Assembly (NCBI GenBank): GCA_021613375.1
Contig: CM038711.1
Location: 20,081,194 to 20,145,193 of the forward strand
Length of the DNA stretch: 64,000 nt
Origin: Megaleporinus macrocephalus
Taxonomy: Eukaryota > Chordata > Actinopteri > Characiformes > Anostomidae
Direction of reading: 5' to 3'
Positions 1-12,735 of this stretch are shown here, piece by piece (position 1 is the first letter of the stretch; each line of letters starts with the position of its first letter). Both the position numbers and the translations under genes were made by a program. The notes beneath the pieces are model-generated. The model worked only from the letters and a program-made list of their open reading frames with translations, was not told the DNA's origin and did not search any database.

Positions 1-151
1 TCAACCCAGTGTGGTGTGTGACAGCAGTGAGAGGGCAGAGATCCAGCTGCAGTGTGGAATTCTGGGAAGGAAAACGTTAAACATGAGAACTGCTCCTCAC
101 ATGCACTCATGTTCGCAAATATTTGTAATACAAAGAAGTAATGTTTCATAT

Positions 152-413
152 GTGGAGCAGTGGAACTGTGCTGGCTGGATGATGTGATGAAGCTCCATTG
201 AATACCTTTGGGCTGAGCTGCAATGTTTTTTTTGTGATCCAGAACTGCTCACCCAACATCAGCCCCTGACCTCACTGAGGCGCTAAAGCTAAAGCAAATG
301 TTTCAACTTTTAGTGTAAAGTCTTCCCAGAAGAGGCTGGTTGGACAGATTTTCTATACAGACCCTTTTAAAAGAAACCATGGATGAGCAGGTGTCCACAG
401 ACTTTTGGACATG
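152..413 (+). mobile_element. Decayed Tc1-like element, 3' part
   Basis: The order of sequence blocks matches the widespread fish Tc1 family. GTGGAGCAGTGGAACTGTG is followed by an internal deletion, then by the region for the transposase C-terminus (ATTGAATACCTTTGGGCTGA, ACATCAGCCCCTGACCTCAC) and the CTTCCCAGAAGAGG block. It ends in the TIR-like GACTTTTGGACATG. No open frame remains. Confidence 0.7.
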
Positions 414-830
414 GTCTGCATTGCCTGTTTAATACTGACACAATTTAATCAACAATAAAAAACTGAATGGCTTATGTGACTGTCATCAGCTTCCTCACTA
501 TGCACTGGAAACTGTACACAGAAGACAAAGTGTCACCAAAGTTTGGATGGGCAGTGTACCTAAACAAAGACATGACAATTAGCAAATATCTAAATGTATA
601 AATACAGATCAGGGAAAATGGTGACCATACCTAACACACACACACCCACCCACACACAACAGGACAGGAGCCGGTCAGTCTGTGAGCTGGGTTCAGTTTA
701 TTTGTAGTCTGAGGTCTCCCATGACCAGAAGCTTGTTACTGTCTCTCTTTCTCACACACACATTTGCCCCATGTGTGTTATATACACCAGCCAGCTACTT
801 CATCAAGTACACCTCCTTGTATCTACACAC

Positions 831-900
831 ACTGTCCAGTATATCAGCTCCACTTACCATCTAGTTACACTTTGTAGTTCTACAATTACAGACTGTATAA
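831..900 (-). repeat. Solo end of the TIR family seen complete at 44235-44824
   Basis: TATCAGCTCCACTTACCAT followed by an ACTTTGTAGTTCTAC block matches the terminus of the 44235 element. The rest of that element is absent here. Confidence 0.6.
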
Positions 901-1347
901 AATATTAAAACACAATACACTATAAAGACTAGACAAATACAAGAACAATCCCACAACCAAAAAGTGTCTAATGGACAGCGAGGGGCCACAGAGAGTAAAA
1001 ACAAGTTTGAGATTTTGTGACATCTTTTTCTTTCGGGTTCAGTTGGTTTCATACTGCAACAACTAACGTGGGTGTTCACTGATTAGTCAGTCAAATTTAA
1101 ATGGCCATCTTTAACTAATTGTGTAACATCCAGACCTACACCTCATATTCCCTGATACAAGCGTATATCTATTACTACATACTTTGTATTAAAATAGAAA
1201 TACCGACATGAATCATAATCAAACTAACACAAATACTAATAAATTATCATATAAAATAATAATTTACTTTTATGATTAAATGGTTTGTAAATTTGTTTAA
1301 CCAATCAGTTCACTTCTATTTGGCTAAAAAAATCCTTGACAGTCTAC

Positions 1348-1900
1348 GGGTGTGTCTCAAAACCTATTGAGTGTCTAAGCAGGCAGTCTAGGTGGGCAGC
1401 TGTTTAAATAGCAGTGTTCTGTCTGACATCTCTCCTCATAAACAGATTACTGAGACGATCTAGTTAAAGAGAGACTGCATCACGGATTGTTCCCGCCCAC
1501 TGCAGCACACGACGGGTGGTTTAGCTGGTTGCTAAGTTACCAGCCGGCATCCAAAACAATAGCCTGAGGCTTAAAAATCCGATAGCATAAACGCTAATGG
1601 CTTGAGTATAAAACTGCAAATTGGTCAATGACTCGTTGAAATATTATAAATAAAATCCTGTTTTGTGTGATTATATGACAAGAAACACATTAAAACACCA
1701 GCGAGAATCGAAATAACTTTTCAAAACCACTTCACTTTAGCAGCTGAGGAAGCATCCGATGCTTCCTTAAAATCGGGCCAAAATAAGGTGACAGCGTGTT
1801 TCAGGTATCTAAGAATTGGGACAATCTACATGTCGGGAGCGCATACTATGATGTAAAATGCTGTCTATGTAGGAGCTCACTAGGTTTTAAGACGTGCCAG
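1348..1900. mobile_element. MITE-like element of about 550 bp with ~40-bp inverted ends
   Basis: The left end GTCTCAAAACCTATTGAGTG (from 1354) pairs with the reverse complement of the right end, GTCTTAAAACCTAGTGAGCT (from 1893). The similarity extends across roughly 40 bp. The interior is non-coding. A target-site duplication is not clear, so the superfamily is left open. Confidence 0.65.
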
Positions 1901-3009
1901 AAACAAATGCCATTTCATTGTTAAAAACTCACAAGGTGCTGCTTATAAGAGCCAAATGTTAAACCAGGTGAACTGTATGGACAGTGCTGATGTGCTGCTA
2001 TCAGAGAAAAGCATGCTTCAGTGCTGAAATCTCTTGCTTAGTGCAGACTATGATAAAAATGCTTTCCCACCACAAGTGAAGCAAAACCGGGTTTACTTAG
2101 AAGACCCACAGTTTTTGGCACACCAAAGTTTAATTGTTTGGGGCGCAACAGAGTACAGGTGGAGTGTTCGCACCTGCCAAAATAAACAAAACTAAAGAAA
2201 AGGTTTAATAACTTGAGACCAAACCATATCAAGGTAGTTTGGCCCTGTTGGTGAAATTGAAGGTTAGTTTTCCTATAAAGCCAAAAATACACATGTACAC
2301 ACACACGGCAACAAGCAGGACAGCAAACAGAGCCCCCCCTCCTCCCTTCCTCCTCCACATTCCATCAGCTTCTGTCAGGTGGGGGAGTTTATAACACAAC
2401 CCACTATAAAGACCAACGCAGCTGACTCACTAGCCCACCTTCCACTTCAACTCTTACAGGGTAGCCAGTAGTCGGAGGTGGCAGTAGGGATGGATGCAGG
2501 CGGGCTTGATTCATGTGGCCTTAACACCCCTAGAACAAAATGGCTACTGCGGATCTCAAAGCTCGCGCGACTGCCTGAGGTGCCAGCTCTGACCTACATG
2601 CAGCGTTAGTGCTGCTTGGCTGCAGCTGGAGAGGGCACTGACGGATGGGCTTAGAGATGCCCTCTATAAGTCCAGCCTAGGACTGGACAAGCTTAGTGAC
2701 CTACATTCATATGAACAGGCATAAAGAATGCTGTAGGAGTGGCCAGGAGAGAGGCCGCGAGGTTACAGAGCCAAACCCGTAATAGTGATTTCCACATAGA
2801 GTCAATCAGACAAGACATTTCCTGCCCAAAGTTTGCTTCTTTAGCTTTGCACAGATGCTACGAGCTAATGTAGCTAAACAGTTAAAAATGCCAATTAGCA
2901 CCAATTAGACTTGTGTAAAAGTGCATGTCTAAATCACACACTTGCCTCAAACCACATCATGTCAGCAAATTAATTGCTTTAGCTCACATATGAAGAGGCA
3001 GCCTCTGTT

Positions 3010-3450
3010 CAGGGGGCGTAGCACCAATTTCTGGGCCCCATGCACAACCAGTGCCCCCTCAAAATAATAAATATTAATTATATTTTTTCAAATTAGTATA
3101 TTATTGCAATGGTGTGGTAGGCTATGCAAACAAAAAATATTTAGAGTTTACGTCAGATGACAGAGAAGGCATCATGTTTCTAATTTTGTGTTATGCAGGT
3201 TTTAGCACTGACAATCGCGGTGGTATTGAAGTGTTCTTTACCACAGGAGTTTTATTTGATGTAGACTATTTGCTTTCATATTTGCGCTCACCTTTCATAG
3301 GAAAGATGTTTGTTAGCAGTTGCTTTCCCTTATTTCTTTTTTTGTCAGTTTCCTGCCTCTCTTTTCTTTTCTGAAAACCAGATTTAGCTTTCCTGGGCAT
3401 CATCTTACTAAATCTTTTCATGCAAGGGGTGAGGGGGTCTGTCCTCACAC
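3010..3450 (-). mobile_element. Possible hAT-type fragment with transposase N-terminus
   Basis: The minus strand at 3448-3266 encodes a Lys-rich segment that includes KSGFQKRKERQETDKKRN. This resembles the N-terminal region of fish hAT transposases of the ZMYM/TTF-type group. The flank contains GGGGGCGTAGCACCAATTTC, which looks like an element terminus. The fragment is badly degraded, and the assignment rests on composition and memory of the family. Confidence 0.35.
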
Positions 3451-3635
3451 ACTATATGTAGGTTAGGACACACAATTTAATTCATTAATCAACCAATTTT
3501 TTACCCCAAAAATTATTACATTACATTATTTAGCAACATTCATTCTCATCTTTAAATGATACTTATACTCCTCAAGAGCCCCCCCAACACGAAACTACTG
3601 CTTTATCTCTGCTTTCTGAAGGACAGACTATTTTG

Positions 3636-3637
<2 letters not shown>

Positions 3638-3729
<92 letters not shown>
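3638..3729. repeat. (AT)n microsatellite, ~92 bp
   Basis: The sequence is almost pure AT dinucleotides. It produces spurious Tyr-Ile open frames on both strands. Confidence 0.98.
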
Positions 3730-3730
<1 letters not shown>

Positions 3731-4124
3731 CTGTTTTTCCTTTGAAAAAAGGAAAAAAATGTTTACAGACATAGTGCACAGCTTTAAATTCAGAGAGGAA
3801 AGACATAACAGTTTGACCTTATGAATTCTGGGAAATGAAGTGAAAGACATCAGCTGCTGGAACAAAAGCAAATGAGGCATCCTGCTAACTACATGATCAA
3901 TTAGCACGAGCATTAGCATGACTTCTGCCATTTTCAAAGCGAACGCTCGAGGCCAACAAACAGAGCCAAACTCTGAAAGTGCCCAGACTGCAGTTCTCAG
4001 AGTGCCTTCTAACCACTCTGTGCTCGGACTGGCCGAGAGCCTGCGTCCTGTCAGGGCACCCGCTCCAAGTGATCAGAGAAGGAAGGTCACATGTGAGTGA
4101 AGTGCTGCCAACTGGAATGAGACA

Positions 4125-4126
<2 letters not shown>

Positions 4127-4179
<53 letters not shown>
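4127..4179. repeat. (TG)n microsatellite
   Basis: About 25 TG units. This makes artificial Cys-Val frames. Confidence 0.97.
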
Positions 4180-4181
<2 letters not shown>

Positions 4182-6499
4182 CCCGCTTGTTTATCTGCTT
4201 CTCAATATCCTCCCTGACTTCGCTGTTTCTTCTCCGTCCCATATTCCCTCTTTCTTTCCTCTCTGATCTTCAAAGTCAGGTCCAGTCAGGATCACATAAC
4301 TGGGAGCATCTCCACCCCAGTCCAGTCTTTCACAGGCTGAGGGGGAGATTTACTGCCAATAGACAAAGAACAGTACACCTGTTTGGAGACGGCTAATGAA
4401 CACTCACATGCACGCATGCACGCCCACAGTAACTGCGCTAGGGCTGAGAGTTCAAAGACCTTTTTACACTCGAGCCACCTGCTCACCATGCCCAGCCACC
4501 TGGACATTCAACCACACACCAACTTGTCCAGCGTTTCATCAGTCACACAGGTCATACACACAGAGCGACGTATCAGGTTAACATGAATGAGCGCAGAATT
4601 TAGCGTCTTAGTGTTGGAGTTTTAATTTTTTTGCTAGTCAAAAGTGTAAATATTACAGGGAAATTCCTTTTTATTTATTTATAATCAGTGTTCTCTAATC
4701 ACAGAAGCCAGCAAGCACTGCGCAAAATGTCATACAACCACTGAAAATCCCTGAGGAGTCAACCAATCCTGCCAATCCTAACTGCTAGTCTAGCCACTAA
4801 ACTATAGGCTAATAAACACAACCAGGCTAAAACTTGTACCTCAGCTGTAACATCTTTATGCAAAACAAATATTTTTCCCTTTGAGCCAGAGCAAAAGGAC
4901 AAACTGAGGCAAGATATCCAGGAGCCAGGTTACTTTAGATATACTGCTCCTAGCCTGTTGTCCTCATCATGACTTAATGAAATAATTTCCCATTTTTATC
5001 TTCAGGCATTCAAGCAATGAACTCCCACCAGTACAAAGATGGTGTGATGTCAGTTACCACAACAATACAGCTACAATAAGGTATTTGGCTTCAGAGCAGT
5101 AACGTTAGTTATATGACTTTCTTCTGCAATTGTAACATATTTCTTCCAAATGTTCTTTCCACCTTCAGTACACATCAGAAAAAGTCTGTGTGGGTAGTCC
5201 TGTCTAGATCATGAACTTATAGCGGACAGTTAATTGCCATATAAATACCGGATATGAATGATTTGTCTATTGTATGCAACTACAAAAGCGTCCCCATGTA
5301 AGATCTGTGGATTTGGAGAACACTCTGGAGGAAAGGTGTAACTGCATGCAACGTGCAGCAGAATATTTTATGACATTGGTTGTGCTTGGTGAATCTGATG
5401 ATTGCACTAAAAAAATTAATTCTAACAATTCCACCAAAACTTGGTGGGGATGCTGTCATCATGTCTTCATAAGCACAATGTTTATACGGCACTTCTACAA
5501 CATGGTCTGAAAAACTCCCACAACATCAAACCCAACCTCTACCTTTTAAGTGATTTTTATTATGACTATTATGAAACCATATTTTAGCATACTGTTGTCT
5601 AATGTTACTTCTATGAGGCTTAACAAAAACAGCTTTAAAAAACTGGGCAGAGCAGCTGATCTTGCTTCCTAGTCAATACTTGAGATCAAATTAAGCATTT
5701 TTCAGAAATGAAAACTTTTGTTATTTTCATAATACCTATAATGGATCTCAATGAGAAGATGTTTTCTGCTTTCTTTCATTGATTCATTTATATGCATGAT
5801 TGACATGTCGTTGCATCCCAACTGATGAAAACACACCCAAATTCCATTCTGTTGCATATAAACATATGACTGTGAAAGTTAACTTGGTAAATAAATTAAT
5901 ATCAGTCCACATAATGATCAGATTATTGTGATAACTGTGATGGGCATACACACAGTCCAATTCCTATCTCTCATAGCTACATATCTTACACAGCATGTAA
6001 CTATTACTGTAGCTCCTCAATAACTGAATAACAAACCTGGTGTTCAAGGGGTTTAAGGGAGGTATACTGAGGAAAAACTACATGACTCCAAGGCTGAAGA
6101 ATTTAAGGAGGAATAAGCTGGGAGATGACGGGGCAGACACACAGGAGAGAGATAGCGGAGCTGTTTGGAGCCTGTGGGAAACAGTGGAGATCAAACACAG
6201 AGGAGAAGAGTAAAAGCAACCATGGTATGTAAAGGGAAAACCCTGTTATTTCTATTTCACTCATTTTTCCCCCCAAGGTTTCCAAAACAAAAGCCCCTCA
6301 ACCCCTGCAAGACACCCAAGCCTCTGGCCAGGGAGGGGTCCTGGCAGACCACACACCCACAATCTCACTAACCTATAGCCGTAAGTCAGAACTCAAGGAA
6401 ACCTGCAGATGAGTAAACCACACATGTTCCACAGACAGTTGCCCAAGCAACCGCAAAAAAACAGACCACCAAAAAGAAGAAATACCTTGGTATCCTTTC

Positions 6500-6553
6500 T
6501 CAGGAAGGAAGGGGAGAGGGAGAGAGAGAGCAAGAAGAGAAAAGGAGAAAGAA

Positions 6554-6586
<33 letters not shown>

Positions 6587-6690
6587 AAGAGAGAAGAGAA
6601 AGAAAAAGAGATAGAGAAAAGAGAAAAAAGTAAAGGAGAGAAAAAGAAAAAGAGAAAGACAGAGAGAGAGAAAGAGAGAGCGAGAGAGAA
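6500..6690. repeat. Imperfect (GA)n purine tract, ~190 bp
   Basis: The plus strand is nearly all G and A. The minus-strand Ser-Leu/Phe open frames across it are artefacts. Mirror-symmetric purine tracts of this kind can form triplex DNA. Confidence 0.95.
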
Positions 6691-6989
6691 TGTGTGTTTT
6701 GTGCAGCAGACACAGACTGGAATGCAGGAAATGCACATTCAAGGCTTCAAAATCATATTACTCTGGGGAAACAGAGACTGCAGCGATTTCTGCAGTGATT
6801 TAGCTAAACTCATTTGAAGTCTCACTCTCAGACAGACAGACACTTTCAGCTCTGCTGCTGCTCCAGGATGCACAGACATTGTTCCCATTAAACATGCAGC
6901 AGGATTTCCTGATTCCCATTTCACGTACAAAAGAAGTATGTTCAACTAACACACACCGAAAGCTGTTTACAGTTTTTCTACGGCATTCA

Positions 6990-7120
6990 AATGTCATACT
7001 TATTCCATACACAAAACAAAAACCATTTACGTTTAACATAAAGGTCAGAGAGTACCATTCATTTATTTTATTTCCAGTTAAAACATCAAGACTCAAGCTA
7101 CTCATTTTAGTGACAGTCTG
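6990..7120. repeat. Dispersed repeat copy 1 (pair with 8945-9085)
   Basis: It shares TTTCCAGTTAAAACA, AAGCTACTCATTTT and TTTAGTGAC in the same order and spacing as the copy at 8945. The two are in direct orientation about 2 kb apart. Confidence 0.7.
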
Positions 7121-8465
7121 CAGTTTTTTGTCTGTTGCTTTTTCTCAGTGAGGAGCTTCGTGACAGCTACAAATCCTTTCAGACTCTTAGTGTCGAGCTG
7201 TCTTCTCAAGGATGGACAAAAACACCTGTGGATTTTTTTTTTTTACATTTTAAACAAGAAATGTTTGAAAAGATGAAATGTTTGAGTTCTGGTTATCTGA
7301 TGGTGGCAGCAATGATAGTTCACCGGGTCTTGCTCTGTAGTCTGAAGTGCTTGATTATCTTACATCTAACAATGACCAGACATTAAATTAATAAAGTGTG
7401 GCTACGGACTTGGTTCTTTCTGTGTAGTCAGGTTTGCAGCTGTACGTCTAACCATTTTTTACTTTGTACAAAATATGACTGCACCCAAAACAGCTTCACA
7501 TCAAATTTAAATTGTAATAAAACATCCCCCTATTTACTAACAAACACAAATGTGGCATTGATCGAAAACTAAAATCATACTTCCAACAGAATTCCTCTGA
7601 GCGGCAAGTAAGAAATAATTCATAGTCATTTTCATCCCACATTGCATCTAACCTCCAAACATTATTTTTCTCACCTAAACTTCCCCAAACCTACATCCTC
7701 GTCCGTATAAGCTTTTCCTCCACTGTCTGTATATGTTCTCCTGCACTGCTAGTCTGCTTATTTGTACTGTATTGATTAAACTGTAAACATTTTTGGTTCT
7801 TAAATAGTGCATAATACATACTGTGTATTATTATTATTATTATTCTTGTTATTAAAATGATGTCACATCAAATACAATTTTACTGTCATTTTTAGTGCAA
7901 TCCAAATACAGCAGTGACTGTTGACAGTGAAAGCTACATCACATCTGGAGAATGTATAGCAGAACTAGTTATATCAAGCCTGCTGCTACAGATCTTTAAC
8001 AAAATAAACCCTAAAATTCATATCCCTAGAATTTCTAAGTGACTTCAGCTGTAGCTTTTTATATATTTATGAGTGGGTGCATCTATAGCATAAGCCCCCA
8101 AACCCCCAGTATAAAATGTCTGGTTTTGATTACTGATAGTGGTTTGCATGAAAAACAGTTGAAGAGAGAGAAGACCGTAGTGTGCATCACTGACAGTTTG
8201 AAATGTGATGGGTTTTTTTGGAACTGTGGAAATCGGTGCACTCTGAGTGAATCATTCACACTTGAACAGTGTGAATCTAAAGCAAAGACATTCCTGACCT
8301 GCGAAGCACTGACCTGCATTACTTCACCTCCCTCCATCTCCTTCATAACACATCTATTAATACCAGTCACTCTTACCCATCTACTCATTTCTCTGTCACA
8401 CACACATACACACAAACACACCACAATTCAGAATTAAACTTGGCAGAGTGTGTGTGTAGCTGCCA

Positions 8466-8640
8466 CTTCTGTCACAGCCTACACACACACACACACACAC
8501 TACACACACTTCTGTCACAGCCTACACACACACACACACACTACACACACCTCTGTCACAGCCTACACACACACACACTACACACACTTCTGTCACAGCC
8601 TACACACACACACACTACACACACTTCTGTCACAGCCTCT
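8466..8640 (+). repeat. Minisatellite, 37-45-bp unit, about five copies
   Basis: The unit is TTCTGTCACAGCCT followed by a CA run of variable length and CTACACACA. Four to five copies occur. Unit length varies only through the CA run. Confidence 0.93.
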
Positions 8641-8944
8641 TCACCTTAAACATGTCCCCAGTTACGAACTGTCACAGCACACCGCAGTTCCAATAACGAC
8701 ACCTGCTCCAACAACCGCCCTCACCAAACCTATATACATAGTAAGTACTATTCCGATTAGTTCTATGCAGTCAGCATTACTGTATAAAATCTGTAGTTTT
8801 CATGCTTTAACGCTCAGTGTTGTGCATTTACAGTTGACTGATTAATTTATTTATTCATTCAATTCATTTATTCGCTGTCACGAGGGGGTGCTAAGTATGC
8901 TAACGCAAGCTGAAAGCTGTTCAAGTATGAATTTGAATGCAGTA

Positions 8945-9085
8945 GAAAAACTCCAAACACAAAACAAAAACATTTATATTTTACATACAGTACTGGGCAC
9001 AAGTCTACCATCCATTTATTTCATTTCCAGTTAAAACAGTCACCAAGACAAAGCTACTCATTTTTAGTGACGGACCACTGTGGTC
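8945..9085. repeat. Dispersed repeat copy 2, possible mariner-type terminus
   Basis: It matches the copy at 6990-7120 and extends to TACAGTACTGGGCACAAGTC, which resembles the terminal sequence of a widespread fish DNA transposon. There is no coding content. Confidence 0.65.
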
Positions 9086-9651
9086 CTATCCCAGACCCCA
9101 GTGGACAGAAGGTGAGACACACCCTGGAGCCTCTAGTAGAATCACAAAGAAAAGTCTATAGAGTTCCTCTATACCTAGGAAACTCCTTTTTTCACAAACC
9201 AGTACAGCTTTATTATTGACATATTGATTCACATGGGATAAACATTTCTTTATAATTTCTAAGTTCATATAGTATATACAGTATACAGTCGGTAAAGGCA
9301 CTACAGCCTGCAGTCTTACTCACAAAAGACAGATCCAGACACAACCAAAATCTTACTTTACTCTTAGTTATTAACAGTAAATGCAGGTAAAACTTACATT
9401 ACACCCCCATCAGCAGTGGTCTGCTTCACCCATCACTCAAAGCTTGCCAGTATGGGAGTCCGTTAGCGAACCCTCACCCTCTCCACTTGGAGACCAGAAT
9501 GTAGGATTGGCCTGGACTGAATTAGGGAGAAACAACTGAGAGCAAATAGTTTTAACTTGGAAAATCTCAAACGACAGGTAAACATAATGAACCTGTGATG
9601 CTATGAAACAACCTGTTGCTCAGGCATTTGCAGATGCAACTACTATTTGTT

Positions 9652-10170
9652 TCACATCAACTGTTTGGAATGTCTGGAAATGTTTGTTTTCTTTTCACCT
9701 TCAAATGTATTGCTATTGAGATATTTCACTAATATTTTTATCACTAATCTCCAGAGTATATCAGCACGTTTTTCAGCTCCTCCAAAATAACCGTGAGCCA
9801 TTGCAAGCCTAATGTGGCCGAGGCAGGTAATGGGGACTCTGTGGAACTGATAACCCTGAGGAACCATAATCACTGCCAGCCATTTTAGGTCTAACAACCT
9901 CAGCTTCCTTCCTGTGAGAACGTTCACCCGACATCCCGAGGGAGAGCAGCGGAGGGCAGAGAAACAAAAACGAGTAGGGGAAAGCTGGTGGGGCCCCAAT
10001 GACGAGGGCACAACCAGTGCATCTGTTCCCACAGCCTCTTGGTGGGGTGTAGTCCCCTGAAGCCTTTCAAACTGTTCCTTCATCACTGTATGAGAACAGA
10101 AGAGAAAATTCTCTTCCTGCCGGAGGCCAAGCAGCCAGCGCTGAATGTCACTGCTAAAGTGGAGATCCAA
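9652..10170 (-). other. Unidentified 172-codon open frame or conserved non-coding element candidate
   Basis: This is one of the longest uninterrupted minus-strand frames outside the known genes and simple repeats. Its product has no signature I recognise, no signal peptide and no low complexity. Base composition is more balanced than the flanks up to about 10300. It lies within the putative last intron of cfdp1, on the same strand. An intronic regulatory element, a degraded retrocopy or chance are all possible. Confidence 0.25.
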
Positions 10171-10478
10171 CCGGCACCAATTATGACCCCACAGTCATTT
10201 ACAATAGGGTTTAATTGAACGCTAGAAGCCCCGGAGGAAGAAATGGGGCTGCATTCAGAAAGAGTCAAAATGGGTATTTCGAGTTGCAAAGAAAAAAAAA
10301 AGAAAAAAATCCACACTGGCTGGCACCTCGAATAAGAAAGATATTTTATATATGAGTATTTGCAGAAATACTGCTTAGTTTGGCAGCAAGAAGATACAAA
10401 AGACAGATGGGATGGATGTTATGAAGTTAAAACTATTGGTGCTTGGTCTTCTGATTATACAAAAAAAAACAAAAAAAC

Positions 10479-10509
<31 letters not shown>

Positions 10510-12413
10510 AACCTTTTGACCGAAGTTTTATTCCAAACACTCCAAAATACGTAGAAAGTAAACAAGAATTACATTTTTAACATAAAACCAAAGGAGAGGA
10601 TTCACATGTGCTTTGGCAGGAATGAAAACACAGACGTATTCTTTTTAGGTCATGGTACACTCCGAGATGTCTGGGGAGTGAGAGGCGTCCTGGTTTTGTC
10701 AGTGGTGTAACTAGCACAGCTGACGTGAGCTGTAGGGCTGATGGCATAAAATGCGATACCAAACCCGTATTCTAATCTGCAGATTTTCAGAACAGCTTCC
10801 ATCAGTGCTAACGGGCCTACAAACGGGAGAACCTGTCAAGATCCTACAACCTTCAACAGACCCTGCATCTCTAGCTAACATGCTACTACTGCTAGCTAAT
10901 ACTAGTCAGCAATATTGATATTAAACTAGCTAGAGATACTTTACTCTAGTTATGAAGAAAAGAACTATAATATATTGAAGTAATATTACATAAGATAATA
11001 CAAACTGATTGTAATTTGTAAGGGAGAAAATACTTACATTCGTGGGGTTTTTTTGGTTGCTTGCCTGACCATCTCATCAGAAATTTACAAAGACGCTCTG
11101 GGAAATTTCTCATAATACTCAGAGAAATATAATATAATGTAAAACCTCAGTTTGGAGGGCTACGGAGCCCTAAGGTTTCAGGCAATCCCTCTATCTCAAC
11201 AAGACTGGGGACACCCAACCCCTAGGCATGAACATGTAAAGCGGAGTGGCAGGGCTAAGTGGTAGGAGTAAGAAATGAAACAGGATTAGGCTTTACTGTC
11301 TGCAGGAACTGTAATGTGCCACAGTTTTACTCACATAAATAGGTTTCCAATAAAAATAAATATAACTTGTGTTCAATTAGAAGTCATGTGCAAGGAACGC
11401 ATACTGTTTACTGCATTACCTTGGTACTACCACGCACGCTAACATTAGTGGTTGGGATTAGTATGTATGTATGTTTTGTTTTTTGGGGTTTTTTTTGATG
11501 TGCATTTTATGTAGTTTCTGATAAATAATTAATTACCTGTTTGAAGTTTGTTTTAAATTTGTGTTTTGTTTTTTCACTTCTTAAGACATAGACCAGGTAA
11601 AACAGGTCATCTGACTAGTATTTTGCCATCTGCACCGTCCTTGTTTTCTTACACCTTACTGCAAAAGCAACAGAAAGAGACTTCAGGCAGAAAAGAAGTA
11701 AAATCTATGTAAGAGTATAATTACCTGACATTAGAGCAAGAGATGGGCTTTGGGTGCACATCGATCTATCATCAACTGATACCCACTCAGCCGCACAGTG
11801 AAGAAGAAAATACTGACGCTGAACTACCGCCTTATGTTAACATGTAAACGGGCTGTCAGTGTAATTGAGCTGGAATAACTCACAAGTCATTATTTTTACA
11901 ACTAGTCCAAAAATCGAAAGCGAGAGACTAAAGTGAGGAGAAGAAAGTCTCATTTTTGTCTGGAACACAGTGATACGACCAAGCTTCAGGTGACAGAAGA
12001 TGGCAAAAATTGCATTTGGGCTGGCAGTCTGAACAAGACCTTACAGGAATTAATCCAATAGATTAGGGGTGTCCAAAGTCCGGCCCGTAGGCCAAATGCA
12101 GCCCACAGACAAATTTTTTTTGGCCCGCGGCATCACTCGTAAGAATACGTTACTGGTGGCCCGCCGGTACTTTGCAATTAATCTTTTAACATGACGGGGG
12201 CACCAGCACATACATATATAGCACGGGTCACTGCCGTGTTAGCAATCAAAGTTATCTAAACTTAAGAGCTGTTATTTTTCTGACTGGGGTCCTGAACTTA
12301 CAGAACAGCGTGAAGCGACGGCTACATCAAAAAAGCTCAAAGTCAGTGAGAACCGGCGATTACACGAGAGAGGGACGTCTGAAAGGTTTTTCATAGAGAG
12401 GCGCTGCAAATGT

Positions 12414-12629
12414 GTGTGTCTCTTATGCCAAGAGACTATTGCTGTAATGAAGGAGTTAAATATTAAGAGACAATATCAAACAATATATGGACATATAGTA
12501 AATATTCAGGAGACGAGAGGACAGAGAGACCTGGTCTCACAGCAGCAACTGTTCTTCAGGGCACGTGGGGCACAGGAGAACCTGACCAGAGCAAGGTACG
12601 AGGTGGCCATGCTAATCGCTAAGCAGTGA
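12414..12629 (+). pseudogene. hAT transposase N-terminal fragment
   Basis: The 71-codon open frame has a CxxC (CLLC) followed by a charged segment typical of the zinc-binding start of hAT (GTF2IRD2/ZBED-like) transposases. The catalytic domain is missing because of internal deletion. It is the remnant coding part of the surrounding element. Confidence 0.6.
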
Positions 12630-12649
12630 GACTACGGGGTTAAACATTC

Positions 12650-12735
12650 CAGCAGCACTGCTGTGTCTAATCTACTCACACCAGCACAACATACCACCAG
12701 TGTCACTGCAGAGAAACTCACCATCAGAGAAATGT
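12650..12735. repeat. Fragment of the 44235-type TIR family inside the hAT element
   Basis: The segment CAGCACTGCTGTGTCTAATC through ACCAGCACAACA and AGTGTCACTGCAG matches internal sequence of the fish TIR family at 44235. It suggests an older insertion or recombination within the hAT element. Confidence 0.5.

Noticed and set aside
3556..3937. Open frames with Tyr-Ile repeats on both strands
   Set aside because: They are translations of the (AT)n microsatellite and have no conserved flanks.
5274..5510. 78- and 70-codon frames on opposite strands
   Set aside because: No family resemblance, no splice signals and no low-complexity cause; chance is the simplest reading.
6373..6742. Ser/Leu/Phe-rich frames that look like membrane proteins
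   Set aside because: They read through a GA/CT purine tract in all frames and have no gene structure. The same applies to 14722-15237.
8440..8845. CRISPR-like array or Thr/His-rich protein
   Set aside because: The units differ only in CA number, there are no unique spacers, and the host is a vertebrate; it is a minisatellite.
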